NCBI RefSeq assembly: GCF_026540855.1
Contig: NZ_JALNUP010000008.1
Span: 96,973-160,972 of the forward strand
Direction: 5' to 3'
Origin: Sphingomonas sp. GC_Shp_5
GTDB taxonomy: Bacteria; Pseudomonadota; Alphaproteobacteria; Sphingomonadales; Sphingomonadaceae
DNA length: 64,000 nt
Notes under the pieces: model-generated
The model's input: the letters and a program-made list of their open reading frames with translations, nothing else
What the model was told of the DNA's origin: nothing
The model's database searches: none
Shown here: piece by piece, positions 1-8,120 of the stretch
Layout of the letters: each line of letters starts with the position of its first letter
Numbering within the stretch: position 1 is the first letter of the stretch
Position numbers and translations under genes: made by a program

Positions 1-296
1 GCCAGCGCCACGGCTAGGCCGAGGAATTGCACCACGATCAGCCTGCGGCGTTCGACCAGATCGCCGAGCGGCACGAGCAGGAACAGGCCGCTCGCATAGC
101 CGAGCTGGGTCGCGGTCGGCACCAGGATGGTCGCCGCGCCCGGCAGGTCGCGCTCCATCACCCCGAGCATCGGCTGGTTGTAATAGATGTTGGCCACCGC
201 CACCCCCGCGGCGACGGCCAGGGCGAGGGTCAGCCCGCGCTCCAGCGCCGGTTTGCGGGCCGCCGCCGCGTCGGGGTCATCGGTGATGGTCGTCAT
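1..296 (-). CDS. MFS transporter, N-terminal part (runs off the window)
   Basis: The visible 98 codons begin with an ATG and are hydrophobic. A first membrane segment around residues 20-40 carries the motif ANIYYNQP, typical of MFS exporters of the drug/arabinose-efflux type. A second hydrophobic stretch follows and ends in the cytoplasmic loop motif GDLVERRR, the usual loop 2-3 signature (G-D-x-x-x-x-R-R-R/K). The rest, including all later helices, lies outside the window, so the substrate cannot be judged. It lies 60 bp downstream of the autotransporter gene on the same strand and could be read through from it. The family is secure; the function beyond 'probable efflux' is not. Confidence 0.8.
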   Translation of the reverse strand, partial: MTTITDDPDAAAARKPALERGLTLALAVAAGVAVANIYYNQPMLGVMERDLPGAATILVPTATQLGYASGLFLLVPLGDLVERRRLIVVQFLGLAVAL

Positions 297-356
297 GCCA
301 GCGCCATGCACATGGGTGGCGCCCGGCACAACGCCCGCGATGCGCCGAGGCGCCGA

Positions 357-3300
357 CTACAGGTTGAGCTTGAGCGCGACCGAGAAGCCGGTGGCGACAT
401 AATCCTCCAGCTTCTGCGCCCGCACTTCCGCCGACACGCCATAGAAGTCGTTGCCGACCACAAAGCGCGCCGCGGCGAGCGGGCCGTAGCGCAAGGCGTC
501 CGGCTGCAGCGTGAAGGTGGAGCCGCCGGCGTACGAGGCGGTGGTATCACCCACCGACCCGTTGAGCCGGCTGCGATCGCCGAGTTCCAGCTCCACCCGG
601 CTTGCGGTCTCGCCGCGCCCGAGCTGATAGCCGGTGACCAGTGAATAGGTGCCGGCGAGCGAATCGCTGGTGCGCTTGGCCAGCAGCAGGTCGAAGGCGT
701 CGCCGCCGCCGGTTTCCTGATGCGCATCCTCGCTCAGGCGGAAATAATCGACCTGCACGGTCGGGCGGACATAGACCCTGCCCACCGCCAGCTGGTAGCT
801 CGCGCCGCCGTCGAACGCGATGGTATGCCCGGTCCAGTCCGCGGCGGACTGGGCAACAATGTCCGAATCGTCGACTGGATTGGTCAGGTAACGCTTGCTG
901 GTATAAGAGACCTGGCCGATTGCGGCGCGGCCGGACAGATGGAGCCCGCCCCAGCTACCGCGCCAATAGCCGCTGATCTCGGAGAGATAGCCGATCACCT
1001 GGTTGGCGTTGTCGCCATTGTCGACGCTGTTGTACGACCAGTCATAGCCGATGCCGGCGGTGCCGAACTTGCCGAGCTTATATTCGGCACCGAATGCCAG
1101 GCCCCAGCTGGTCAGGTCGTAGCTCTCGGTGTCGCCCTGGTTCTTGCTCGCGCGGTTGCCGAGCTGGCCGACCCACAGCGACAGGCCGCCGCTGGTGCTG
1201 CGCGGCGCCGAATCATTGGCCATGAACGCCGCCGCACCACGCGAGATGTCGGCCGCCGCGAGGAAGGTGCCCCCGGCATGTTCGGGCAGCATCTCGCCAT
1301 AGAGGTGCGCGAAACTGGCGGCATCGGTGGCGGCGATGAAGGCGGCGGTGACCGCGCTGTCGGCAGGAATGGCCGCATAGATGGCGCTATAAGCGGCGGT
1401 CCCTGAGCGGTTGAGCCCGAGCTCGGCCGCGGTCTTGGCGCCGATCGTCACGCCAACCGTACCGGCGGTCGCATCGGTGGTGAGGGCCGCCTGGTACAGA
1501 TAGGGTAGATCGGCGGTGGTCAGGGTGAGGTTGCTCGCGCCGGTCAGCGAGCCTGCCTGGATGATCGTATAGCTTTGCGGCTGGGTGACCAGCGAGGCGA
1601 TCGTCAGCGCGACGCTGGCGCCGCTGGCGAAATTGGCGCTGCCGCTGACCGTGTAGAGCGTGCCGCTCGCGGTCGCAGGATCGAGATGGACGCCGAGCAC
1701 GCCGGTGCTGCCGACCGACAGGCTGGACAGCGCGACCGCGCCGGTGGTGGTCGGCACGAAGCTGCCGCCGGCGATGGTGAGCGCGACCGGATTGCCGTTC
1801 TGCACCAGCGTGCCGGTGAACGAGGCGGTATCCGCGAGCGTGATGCTGCTGCCGGCGCCGAGCGTGACGTCGCCGGTCAGCGCCGCGCTGCCCGACAGCG
1901 CGAGCGTGCCGACGCCGCTGCCGAAATCGACATTGCCGACGAGCTGCGCGCTGGCGAGCGACACCGTGTCGTTGCCTGCGCCGAGCGACACCGCGCCGGT
2001 CAGCGACCCGGCGGTCAGCGTCAGGCTGTCGTTGCCCGATCCGGTGATGACCTGCCCGACGATGGTGGGGAGCACCGCGCCGCTGACAGTGCTGGCGCTC
2101 TGGGCGATGGTGACGCCGCTGGTGTTGGCAGACAGATCGATCGCGGTGTACTGGGTGGCCGCATAGGTGCCGGTCAACGACGCGGCGATGGTGCCGGTGT
2201 TGGTGATGCTGGCGAGCGTGCCCGAGAGATCCTGGATCGCCGCCGAGGTCCCGGCGCTGCCGCTGTTATAGGCGGCGATGGTGCCCGAATTGATCAGCGA
2301 CGGCACCGACGCCCCGGCCTCGATCACCAGGGCGCGCGAGGCAAAGGTGCCGACCCCGCCGGTCGAGCTCAGCGTGCCGCTGACGTCAAGCGTCGGCACG
2401 GCGGTGCCGCTCGCGAGCTCGAGCCCGAGCGCATTGGCCTGGTTGGCGACCGCGCTCACCGTGCCGGCGATGCTGATCCCGCCGGCAATGGCGACCGTGC
2501 CCCCCTCGCCGCCGACGCGGATCGCCTGGGCATCGACGCCGGCGTTGACGCCCGAGCCGGTGACCGCGCCGGCGATCGACAGACCATAAGTGGTATCGGC
2601 GACCAGGCCGATCGTGGTGCCGCTCGCCGCGCCGATCTGCACCGCCGGCGCGCTGCCGTAGCTGATCACCGAGCCAGCACTGTCGATGCTGATCCCGCCG
2701 CCGACGCTGCCCGCGACCGCGAGACCCGGGCCACCGATCAGCAGGTCGTCGGCATCGGGATAGGTGTAGAGCGCGCCGCTGTCGCGAAAACCGGTGGCGG
2801 TGATGCTGCTGCTGACGGTGAGCGCCCCGCCGACATCGCCGTCGATGGCGACACCCACCGCATTCTCGCCCTGCGCCGAGGTCGCGCCCGAGATGGTGAC
2901 ATCGCCGCTGACCGAGCCGGTGTGGATCGCATAGCTGTCGCTGCCGATGACGCTCACCGCGCCGCTGCTGACCAGCGAGCCGGTCAAGGGCGCGTCGATC
3001 GCGATGCCCGCGGAATTGTTGCCGACCACGGTGATCGTGCCGCTGTTGGTGACGGTGCCGGTGAAGGCAGCACCGCCGGTGCCGGTACCGACGACATGGA
3101 TACCATAGCGGCCGCTGCCGTTGGCGAGCGGCGTGTCATTGTCGCCATCGCCATCGGTGTCGCTGGCGGTGCTGGTCTCGCTGTTGGTGATGGTGCCGGC
3201 GTTGGTGATCGATCCGGCAAGCCCGCCGCTCGCGACGATCCCGGCGCTGTCGTTGACACCGGTAAAGGTGATCGTGCCGTTGTTGGTCACCGTGTTGTTG

Positions 3301-3509
3301 CTGTTGACCGTGATCGCGGCACCGGCGGCGGGAGATACCGTGACGCCCGAGTTGATCGTGACGTCGCTGCCGCCCGTGGCGAGATTGCTGCTGGTATTGG
3401 ACGACACCGTCTGCGCGGCAGACGGGACGGCGGCGGCGAACAGCGCCATGGGCGAGACGCCCAGCAGAAGGATTTTGTGCATCGTGACCCCAAGCGAGAA
3501 GCGCGCCAT
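357..3509 (-). CDS. Autotransporter with repetitive passenger and C-terminal beta-barrel
   Basis: The protein has a signal peptide ending in AVPSAAQ. A passenger of about 730 residues follows, rich in Thr, Ser, Gly and Asn, with repeated TNSGTI/TNAGTI-like units as in beta-helical autotransporters. The last roughly 270 residues, from about SLWVGQLGNRASK, look like an autotransporter beta-domain (type Va secretion): alternating amphipathic strands that insert in the outer membrane. The C-terminus is ALKLNL, so the last residue is Leu rather than the usual Phe. Two starts are plausible: ATG at 3509, preceded by GGAGA at good spacing, and ATG at 3482, preceded by TTGGGG. Both leave the signal peptide intact. 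The gene lies 147 bp downstream of a TonB receptor but is separated from it by a terminator. The passenger function (adhesin, enzyme or other) cannot be told from sequence. Confidence 0.85.
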   Translation of the reverse strand: MARFSLGVTMHKILLLGVSPMALFAAAVPSAAQTVSSNTSSNLATGGSDVTINSGVTVSPAAGAAITVNSNNTVTNNGTITFTGVNDSAGIVASGGLAGSITNAGTITNSETSTASDTDGDGDNDTPLANGSGRYGIHVVGTGTGGAAFTGTVTNSGTITVVGNNSAGIAIDAPLTGSLVSSGAVSVIGSDSYAIHTGSVSGDVTISGATSAQGENAVGVAIDGDVGGALTVSSSITATGFRDSGALYTYPDADDLLIGGPGLAVAGSVGGGISIDSAGSVISYGSAPAVQIGAASGTTIGLVADTTYGLSIAGAVTGSGVNAGVDAQAIRVGGEGGTVAIAGGISIAGTVSAVANQANALGLELASGTAVPTLDVSGTLSSTGGVGTFASRALVIEAGASVPSLINSGTIAAYNSGSAGTSAAIQDLSGTLASITNTGTIAASLTGTYAATQYTAIDLSANTSGVTIAQSASTVSGAVLPTIVGQVITGSGNDSLTLTAGSLTGAVSLGAGNDTVSLASAQLVGNVDFGSGVGTLALSGSAALTGDVTLGAGSSITLADTASFTGTLVQNGNPVALTIAGGSFVPTTTGAVALSSLSVGSTGVLGVHLDPATASGTLYTVSGSANFASGASVALTIASLVTQPQSYTIIQAGSLTGASNLTLTTADLPYLYQAALTTDATAGTVGVTIGAKTAAELGLNRSGTAAYSAIYAAIPADSAVTAAFIAATDAASFAHLYGEMLPEHAGGTFLAAADISRGAAAFMANDSAPRSTSGGLSLWVGQLGNRASKNQGDTESYDLTSWGLAFGAEYKLGKFGTAGIGYDWSYNSVDNGDNANQVIGYLSEISGYWRGSWGGLHLSGRAAIGQVSYTSKRYLTNPVDDSDIVAQSAADWTGHTIAFDGGASYQLAVGRVYVRPTVQVDYFRLSEDAHQETGGGDAFDLLLAKRTSDSLAGTYSLVTGYQLGRGETASRVELELGDRSRLNGSVGDTTASYAGGSTFTLQPDALRYGPLAAARFVVGNDFYGVSAEVRAQKLEDYVATGFSVALKLNL

Positions 3510-3595
3510 GGGGCGCGTCTCCGCGGCGCTAGCCAGCCTGCGTCTCACCGGTGTTGCTCGACATTTCAGTCGATGGCTGCCGGCAATCGACTACC

Positions 3596-3633
3596 AAAAC
3601 GAAACCGCAGCCCCCGTTGCCGGGAGCTGCGGT
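3596..3633 (-). terminator. Rho-independent terminator of the upstream TonB receptor gene
   Basis: Read on the minus strand, ACCGCAGC pairs perfectly with GCTGCGGT. Inner pairing of TCCCG/CGGGG extends the stem, and the hairpin is followed by TTTCGTTTT. It starts 22 bp after the receptor stop codon and should insulate the autotransporter gene. Confidence 0.85.
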
Positions 3634-3655
3634 CGGTACGCTTACCGTGTCAGGA

Positions 3656-6226
3656 TCAGAACTGAACGTTCAGCGTCGCCGAGACGGTGCGCGGCGGGCT
3701 GATGAAGACGAACGGATCGTTGGTGTTGGCCACGCCGCTGCTGGCGTGGTTGATGTACAGCACGTCGAACAGGTTGGTGACGTTGAGCTGGAGGTAGGTC
3801 TTGTCGTTGAGACCGGTCCAGCCAAGGTTCATCCGCGCGTCGAGGTTGACCACCGTATAACCCTTGGTGACCTTGCCATAATCCACGCCATTGTAGACGA
3901 GATTGAGGTTCTGGTCGTTGAGGTAGCTCGGGCCGGTACGCTTGAGCTCGGCACCGATGGTGACGGGGTCGACGTCGACCTGGGCGCGGCCGCCCGCGGT
4001 GTAGGTCGGGGCGCCCGATTCACGCTTGCCGGCGGTCAACGCATAGATCGACTGGCCCGCGGTGGTGCAGGTGCCGATGCCGGCGTTGAGCCCCGCGGTG
4101 ACGTTGGCGGCGGTGCACTCGCCGGTGACGACATCGTCGAGGATCTTCGACTTCAGGTACGAGCCGAAGGCATAGAGGGTCAGCGGACGGATCGGATGGT
4201 AGATAACGCTGCCGTCGACGCCGTACTTATGCACGGTGCCGAGATTGCGATACACGGTGATGTCGTTGACCGGATCATAGGACGATGCCAGCCGGTTCGA
4301 GAAGATCGTGTACCACGGGCCGACCTGCGCCTCGATCTTGCCGCTGTGGTAGCGGACGCCGGCGTCGAAGTTCTGCGTGATCTCCGGCTTGGTGTCCTGG
4401 ACTCCTGGGGCGCTGTAGAAGGACGCATAGAGGTTGTCCGTGCCCGGGACCTGGATGCCTTCCGAATAGCTCGCATACAGCGACATGCCGTTGTCGAACT
4501 TGTAGGTCAGGCCCGCGCTCGGCAGCACGCGATTGTACGCGAAGTTGCGGGTCTGCGGCAGCACGTACGTGGGGTTCGCCGCAGCGTAGGCGGCAAGATC
4601 GGTGGCATCGCCATCGACGCAGCTGACGCCGCCGGTTGCCGAGGTGGTGAAGCAATAGTTGTTCAGCTCGCGGCGGAAGAACTTGCCCGATACACCGCCG
4701 GTGACCGTCAAATGATTGTCGAAGAAGCGGCCGCGATATTCGCCCGACACTTCGTTGAGCGTCACGTACGACTTGCGGTTGCGCTTCTCGACGATGTTGC
4801 CATCGGCATCGAGCAGCGGATCGTCGATCGGGAAATAGGCGGTCGAGAAGCCGTTCTGCTGCAGCGGGGCGAGCTCGCCGGTCTGGCGGTGGCGGGCATG
4901 GTCATAGGTGTAGCTGAGGCGCAGCGACTGGGTGTCGGACGGCGACCACAGCAACGAGCTGAGCACCAGCACGCGATTGGTCTGGGTGTGGCTCGGGGCA
5001 TACAGCTTGACGCCGCTTGCCGTCATCGTCTTGCAGCTGCCGTCGGCATTGAACACGGTGCAGACCTTGCGGCCGTCATCGAGCACGTCGCCATCACCGT
5101 TGAGATCGCGGCCGAAATAATAGCCGGTACCGTAGGCGCCGGTAACATAGCCGAGCGCACCGCCGGTGCCGGCGCTTTCGAACGCGTTCACCGCACTCGA
5201 GCCGCCGTTCGCCTTGGTGTACCAATAGGTCGGGTCGACCGAGAGCACCAGATTGTGGCCGAGATGGAAGCTCGACGAACCGCGCAGCGTGCCGGTGTTC
5301 GACGGATTGTAGCTCGCGGTATAATCGGTGCCGCACGCATTAGGGACGTCCGACACGCCAGCCTGCGGCGTATCCACCTGGCAGGCAGCTATGGTCTGGT
5401 CGCGCGCTGCCTTGGTGCGCGGCGCGGCATCGAGGTAGAAATCGGGCGTGTTGTTGTTGCGGTTGACGTTGTAATTGCCCGCGAGCGAGACGAAATCGCC
5501 GCTGCCGCCGATCGGCTGATAGACCTTGAAGTTATAGGCGGTCTTGTCGATCTTGCCTTGGTTCGAATATTGGGCGTTGTACGTCTGGTTGCTCGCCGCG
5601 AACCAGGCCTTGGTGCCCCAGGGCGTGAACGTGCCGGTGTTGATCATGCCGAACACGCGCATCATGTCGAGATCGCCGATCGATCCCGCCATCCGCGCAC
5701 CGGGCTGGTCGGTGGGCGTCACCGTGACATAGTTGACGGTCGAGCCGGACGCCGACGCCGTCGGGCTATCGAGATCGGTCGAGCCGAGCACGACTTCGAC
5801 ATGCTCGATCAGCTCGGGATCGACCTGCTGGTTCGAATAGATGGCATAATTACCGGTGTCATTGAGCGGCACGCCATCGACGGTCAGCGCGATGCGGCTG
5901 GCGTCGAAGCCGCGGATGGTGAGCGTGCCACCAGACGAGCCATAAGCGTCGTTGTTGGTGAAGCTGACACCCGGCAGGTTGTTGATCGTTTCGAGTACCG
6001 ACTGGCCGGCGACCTCATGGCTGAGGAACGCGTTCGAGAGCGCAACCTTGGTCTTGGGGCTGTCAGGAATCGTTGCGCCCGAATCTTCGGCGGCGTTGGC
6101 GCCGGTCACGACGATGTCGTCCGACTTCTCGAACTCGCGGGTGCCCGTCGACTGCGCGAACGCAGCGGCTGGGATCATCAGCGCGGCATAGGCCACGCCG
6201 AGCATCATGTGTTTCGGTCGCATCAT
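3656..6226 (-). CDS. TonB-dependent outer-membrane receptor
   Basis: About 856 residues. A signal peptide ends AAAFAQS, followed by the TonB-box-like DDIVVTG and a plug domain with the motifs NNLPGVSF, LTIRGFDASRIALTVDGVPLN and VEVVLGSTD. A beta-barrel follows, ending in the classical terminal Phe (LNVQF). It imports a ligand across the outer membrane with energy from TonB-ExbBD. The frame extends to a TTG, but tandem ATGs at 6226 and 6223 lie 3 and 6 nt after GAGG and fit better. The ligand is unknown. The closest genes encode a proline iminopeptidase and a dipeptidyl peptidase, so peptide uptake is possible but unproven. A strong terminator follows the gene. Confidence 0.93.
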   Translation of the reverse strand: MMRPKHMMLGVAYAALMIPAAAFAQSTGTREFEKSDDIVVTGANAAEDSGATIPDSPKTKVALSNAFLSHEVAGQSVLETINNLPGVSFTNNDAYGSSGGTLTIRGFDASRIALTVDGVPLNDTGNYAIYSNQQVDPELIEHVEVVLGSTDLDSPTASASGSTVNYVTVTPTDQPGARMAGSIGDLDMMRVFGMINTGTFTPWGTKAWFAASNQTYNAQYSNQGKIDKTAYNFKVYQPIGGSGDFVSLAGNYNVNRNNNTPDFYLDAAPRTKAARDQTIAACQVDTPQAGVSDVPNACGTDYTASYNPSNTGTLRGSSSFHLGHNLVLSVDPTYWYTKANGGSSAVNAFESAGTGGALGYVTGAYGTGYYFGRDLNGDGDVLDDGRKVCTVFNADGSCKTMTASGVKLYAPSHTQTNRVLVLSSLLWSPSDTQSLRLSYTYDHARHRQTGELAPLQQNGFSTAYFPIDDPLLDADGNIVEKRNRKSYVTLNEVSGEYRGRFFDNHLTVTGGVSGKFFRRELNNYCFTTSATGGVSCVDGDATDLAAYAAANPTYVLPQTRNFAYNRVLPSAGLTYKFDNGMSLYASYSEGIQVPGTDNLYASFYSAPGVQDTKPEITQNFDAGVRYHSGKIEAQVGPWYTIFSNRLASSYDPVNDITVYRNLGTVHKYGVDGSVIYHPIRPLTLYAFGSYLKSKILDDVVTGECTAANVTAGLNAGIGTCTTAGQSIYALTAGKRESGAPTYTAGGRAQVDVDPVTIGAELKRTGPSYLNDQNLNLVYNGVDYGKVTKGYTVVNLDARMNLGWTGLNDKTYLQLNVTNLFDVLYINHASSGVANTNDPFVFISPPRTVSATLNVQF

Positions 6227-6490
6227 TTTCCTCAAAGCCCCCCAGGGCGCCGACTTGCCGCGAGATGCGGCAGGCCCCCTTTGCCAGCGAATGAGAAAGT
6301 TTTGTGACGGATCTGAGTGTCGCGAACCCGTTGATTAACGGAGTTTTGTTGCGTTGCACCCAAGCACCACTTTGTCACCGACGGTTACGTCAATGCATCC
6401 GATTGTTGGCGCATATGTCAGTGTTGGGCGTGCTCTACGGCCGAGCGAGGTGGCAGAAGTAGGCTGGCGCGATGATCGCCGCAAGCTATC

Positions 6491-7582
6491 CTACGGCTGA
6501 TCGCCTGGGCCAATCGGCGCCAGTCCATCCATGATGGCGGTCAAGGCCAGCGCGGTCTGCAATTCCATGGCGCTATGACCGGCATTGGTCCGCACGTAAG
6601 TCACCGGCGTCGCACCGACCGCGGCCATCGCTGCGATCAGCCGGGATGCCTGGGTGAGCGGGCACACCTGGTCGAACCGCCCGTGGACGACATGCATTGG
6701 GGTGGCCGCGATCCGATCGACATTGCGGAGGATATAGTCCGGCTCGAGGAACAGGTGGTTGGCGAAGAAATGCGCCTCGATCTGCGCGAACGACAGCGCG
6801 AACTCGGCATCGCCGAACTTGCCGGGGTCGTCGTCCTGCGGGATCATGTTGGAGATCGTGCCTTCCCACACCGACCAGGCGAGCGCCGCGCGCAACTGCA
6901 ACGCGCGATCGGCGTCGCTCTGCGGCACCATGTCGAAGATCGCCTTATAGGCGTGCATCATGTCGGCGCGGCGATCGGCCGGAATAACCTCGACGAACGC
7001 GCGCCACTCGTCGGGATAAGTCACATAGCTACCGGGCTCGGTCAGCGCGAACGGCGCTTCGGCGAAGGTCGCGGCATTGCCTTGGTACATGTAGCGCAGA
7101 TCCTCGCGCGCGCCGATGAAGATGCCGCGCAGGATCAGCGTGGCGACATGCTGCGGATGGCGGATCGCATAGACCAGCGCGAGCGTGCTGCCCCAGCTTC
7201 CGCCGAACACGTGCATCTTGCCGACGATACCGAGCGCGTCGCGTAAGGCGTTGATGTCCTCGACCAGATAGTCGGTGGAATTGCGGGTCAACGCCAGCTG
7301 CGGCCCCGCCTCGGCAACGGTTGGCTCGCTGCGGCCGCAACCGCGCTGGTCGAACAGGATGACGCGGTAGCGCGCCGGATCGAAGAAGCGTGCCATCACC
7401 GGCGCACAGGCGCCACCGGGCCCGCCGTGCAGGAACATCACCGGCTCGCCCGCCGAGTTGCCATATTCCTCCCAGTATAGCCGATGATCGGGCGCGGCAT
7501 CGACCTGCAACAGCCCGCTGCGATTGGGTTCGGCGGCCGGGTATGTCCACTCGTCCGTTATGGCACTGGTCGCCTGAAGCAC
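6491..7582 (-). CDS. pip: Proline iminopeptidase (alpha/beta hydrolase, family S33)
   Basis: Releases N-terminal proline from peptides in the cytoplasm. Family signatures are all present: the oxyanion-hole motif HGGPGGA (residues 52-58), the strongly diagnostic DQRGCGRS (79-86), and the nucleophile elbow GGSWGS with Ser129. Near the C-terminus HGRFDQVCP and NAGHSAME supply the acid and the catalytic His. The length of 363 residues is slightly above the usual 310-330. The start is a GTG without a good ribosome-binding site; the only upstream ATG is in another frame, so the N-terminus is less certain. The S9 dipeptidyl peptidase next door acts on X-Pro peptides, a sensible partner. Confidence 0.9.
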   Translation of the reverse strand: MLQATSAITDEWTYPAAEPNRSGLLQVDAAPDHRLYWEEYGNSAGEPVMFLHGGPGGACAPVMARFFDPARYRVILFDQRGCGRSEPTVAEAGPQLALTRNSTDYLVEDINALRDALGIVGKMHVFGGSWGSTLALVYAIRHPQHVATLILRGIFIGAREDLRYMYQGNAATFAEAPFALTEPGSYVTYPDEWRAFVEVIPADRRADMMHAYKAIFDMVPQSDADRALQLRAALAWSVWEGTISNMIPQDDDPGKFGDAEFALSFAQIEAHFFANHLFLEPDYILRNVDRIAATPMHVVHGRFDQVCPLTQASRLIAAMAAVGATPVTYVRTNAGHSAMELQTALALTAIMDGLAPIGPGDQP

Positions 7583-8120
7583 GGGAATAATGATCGTTCA
7601 TCCTTACTGCGTGTGCGAGGGCTAACCGGCCCTGAACCCGTTCGCAACTTCGTGCGGCTATCTGTGATGGTCACGGCATGCCATCGAGCGGCGCGGCACG
7701 GCCTGTCGAGACAATTGAGGCGTTCAGGCGATGTATCGCCACTTGGCCTGCCACGCCGCGGACGTCGGTTCGGCTGCAATCGAGCGGGTGGCAGTTGGTC
7801 AACGGCGGCCTGTTCGCAACCAACCCCGGCCGCGCTTTGGCCGTCAAACGACAACGCCGCCGGTAAGGACGGCGTTGTCGTATCCGGAGACTGATCGCAG
7901 AGCCCGCGCTGAACGATGCGCCACTTCTGTGATCATCGATATTCGACGCTCGACACACATCCGAAGCGGGATCTAGTCCGATCATGTCAACGGCGAGATT
8001 TACAGCCTAAAAAGGCTGTCTAGAGCAATCTCTGATTTGTCACGGACTAGGACTAAGCCGTTTTTTTCACGGGTGCACTCCGCGTAGCGCAAGTTCCCGC
8101 TGAACACCGGCAGCCCTATC
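7583..8120. other. Intergenic stretch without a convincing gene
   Basis: This 538-bp gap separates the iminopeptidase from the S9 peptidase, both on the minus strand. Short open frames exist on both strands, but none has a ribosome-binding site together with recognisable protein features. The only strong structure is the hairpin at 7848-7881. The part next to 7583 should hold the iminopeptidase promoter, but I could not pick a convincing -35/-10 pair. Confidence 0.5.
7848..7881. terminator. Perfect 12-bp hairpin, probable terminator
   Basis: ACGACAACGCCG pairs perfectly with CGGCGTTGTCGT across a 10-nt loop. There is only a short T-stretch (TTTG) on the minus-strand side and none on the plus side, so it would be a weak or factor-assisted terminator. 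It could end transcripts of the S9 peptidase gene that lies upstream on the minus strand. Confidence 0.5.

Noticed and set aside
1575..6307. Long open frames antisense to the autotransporter and TonB receptor (up to 900 codons)
   Set aside because: They mirror the codon structure of high-GC genes on the other strand, are rich in Arg/Ala/Gly without any domain, and lack signal peptides or ribosome-binding sites.
7583..8000. Several 60-130 codon frames between the iminopeptidase and S9 peptidase genes
   Set aside because: Overlapping frames on both strands, no ribosome-binding sites and no recognisable protein pattern.
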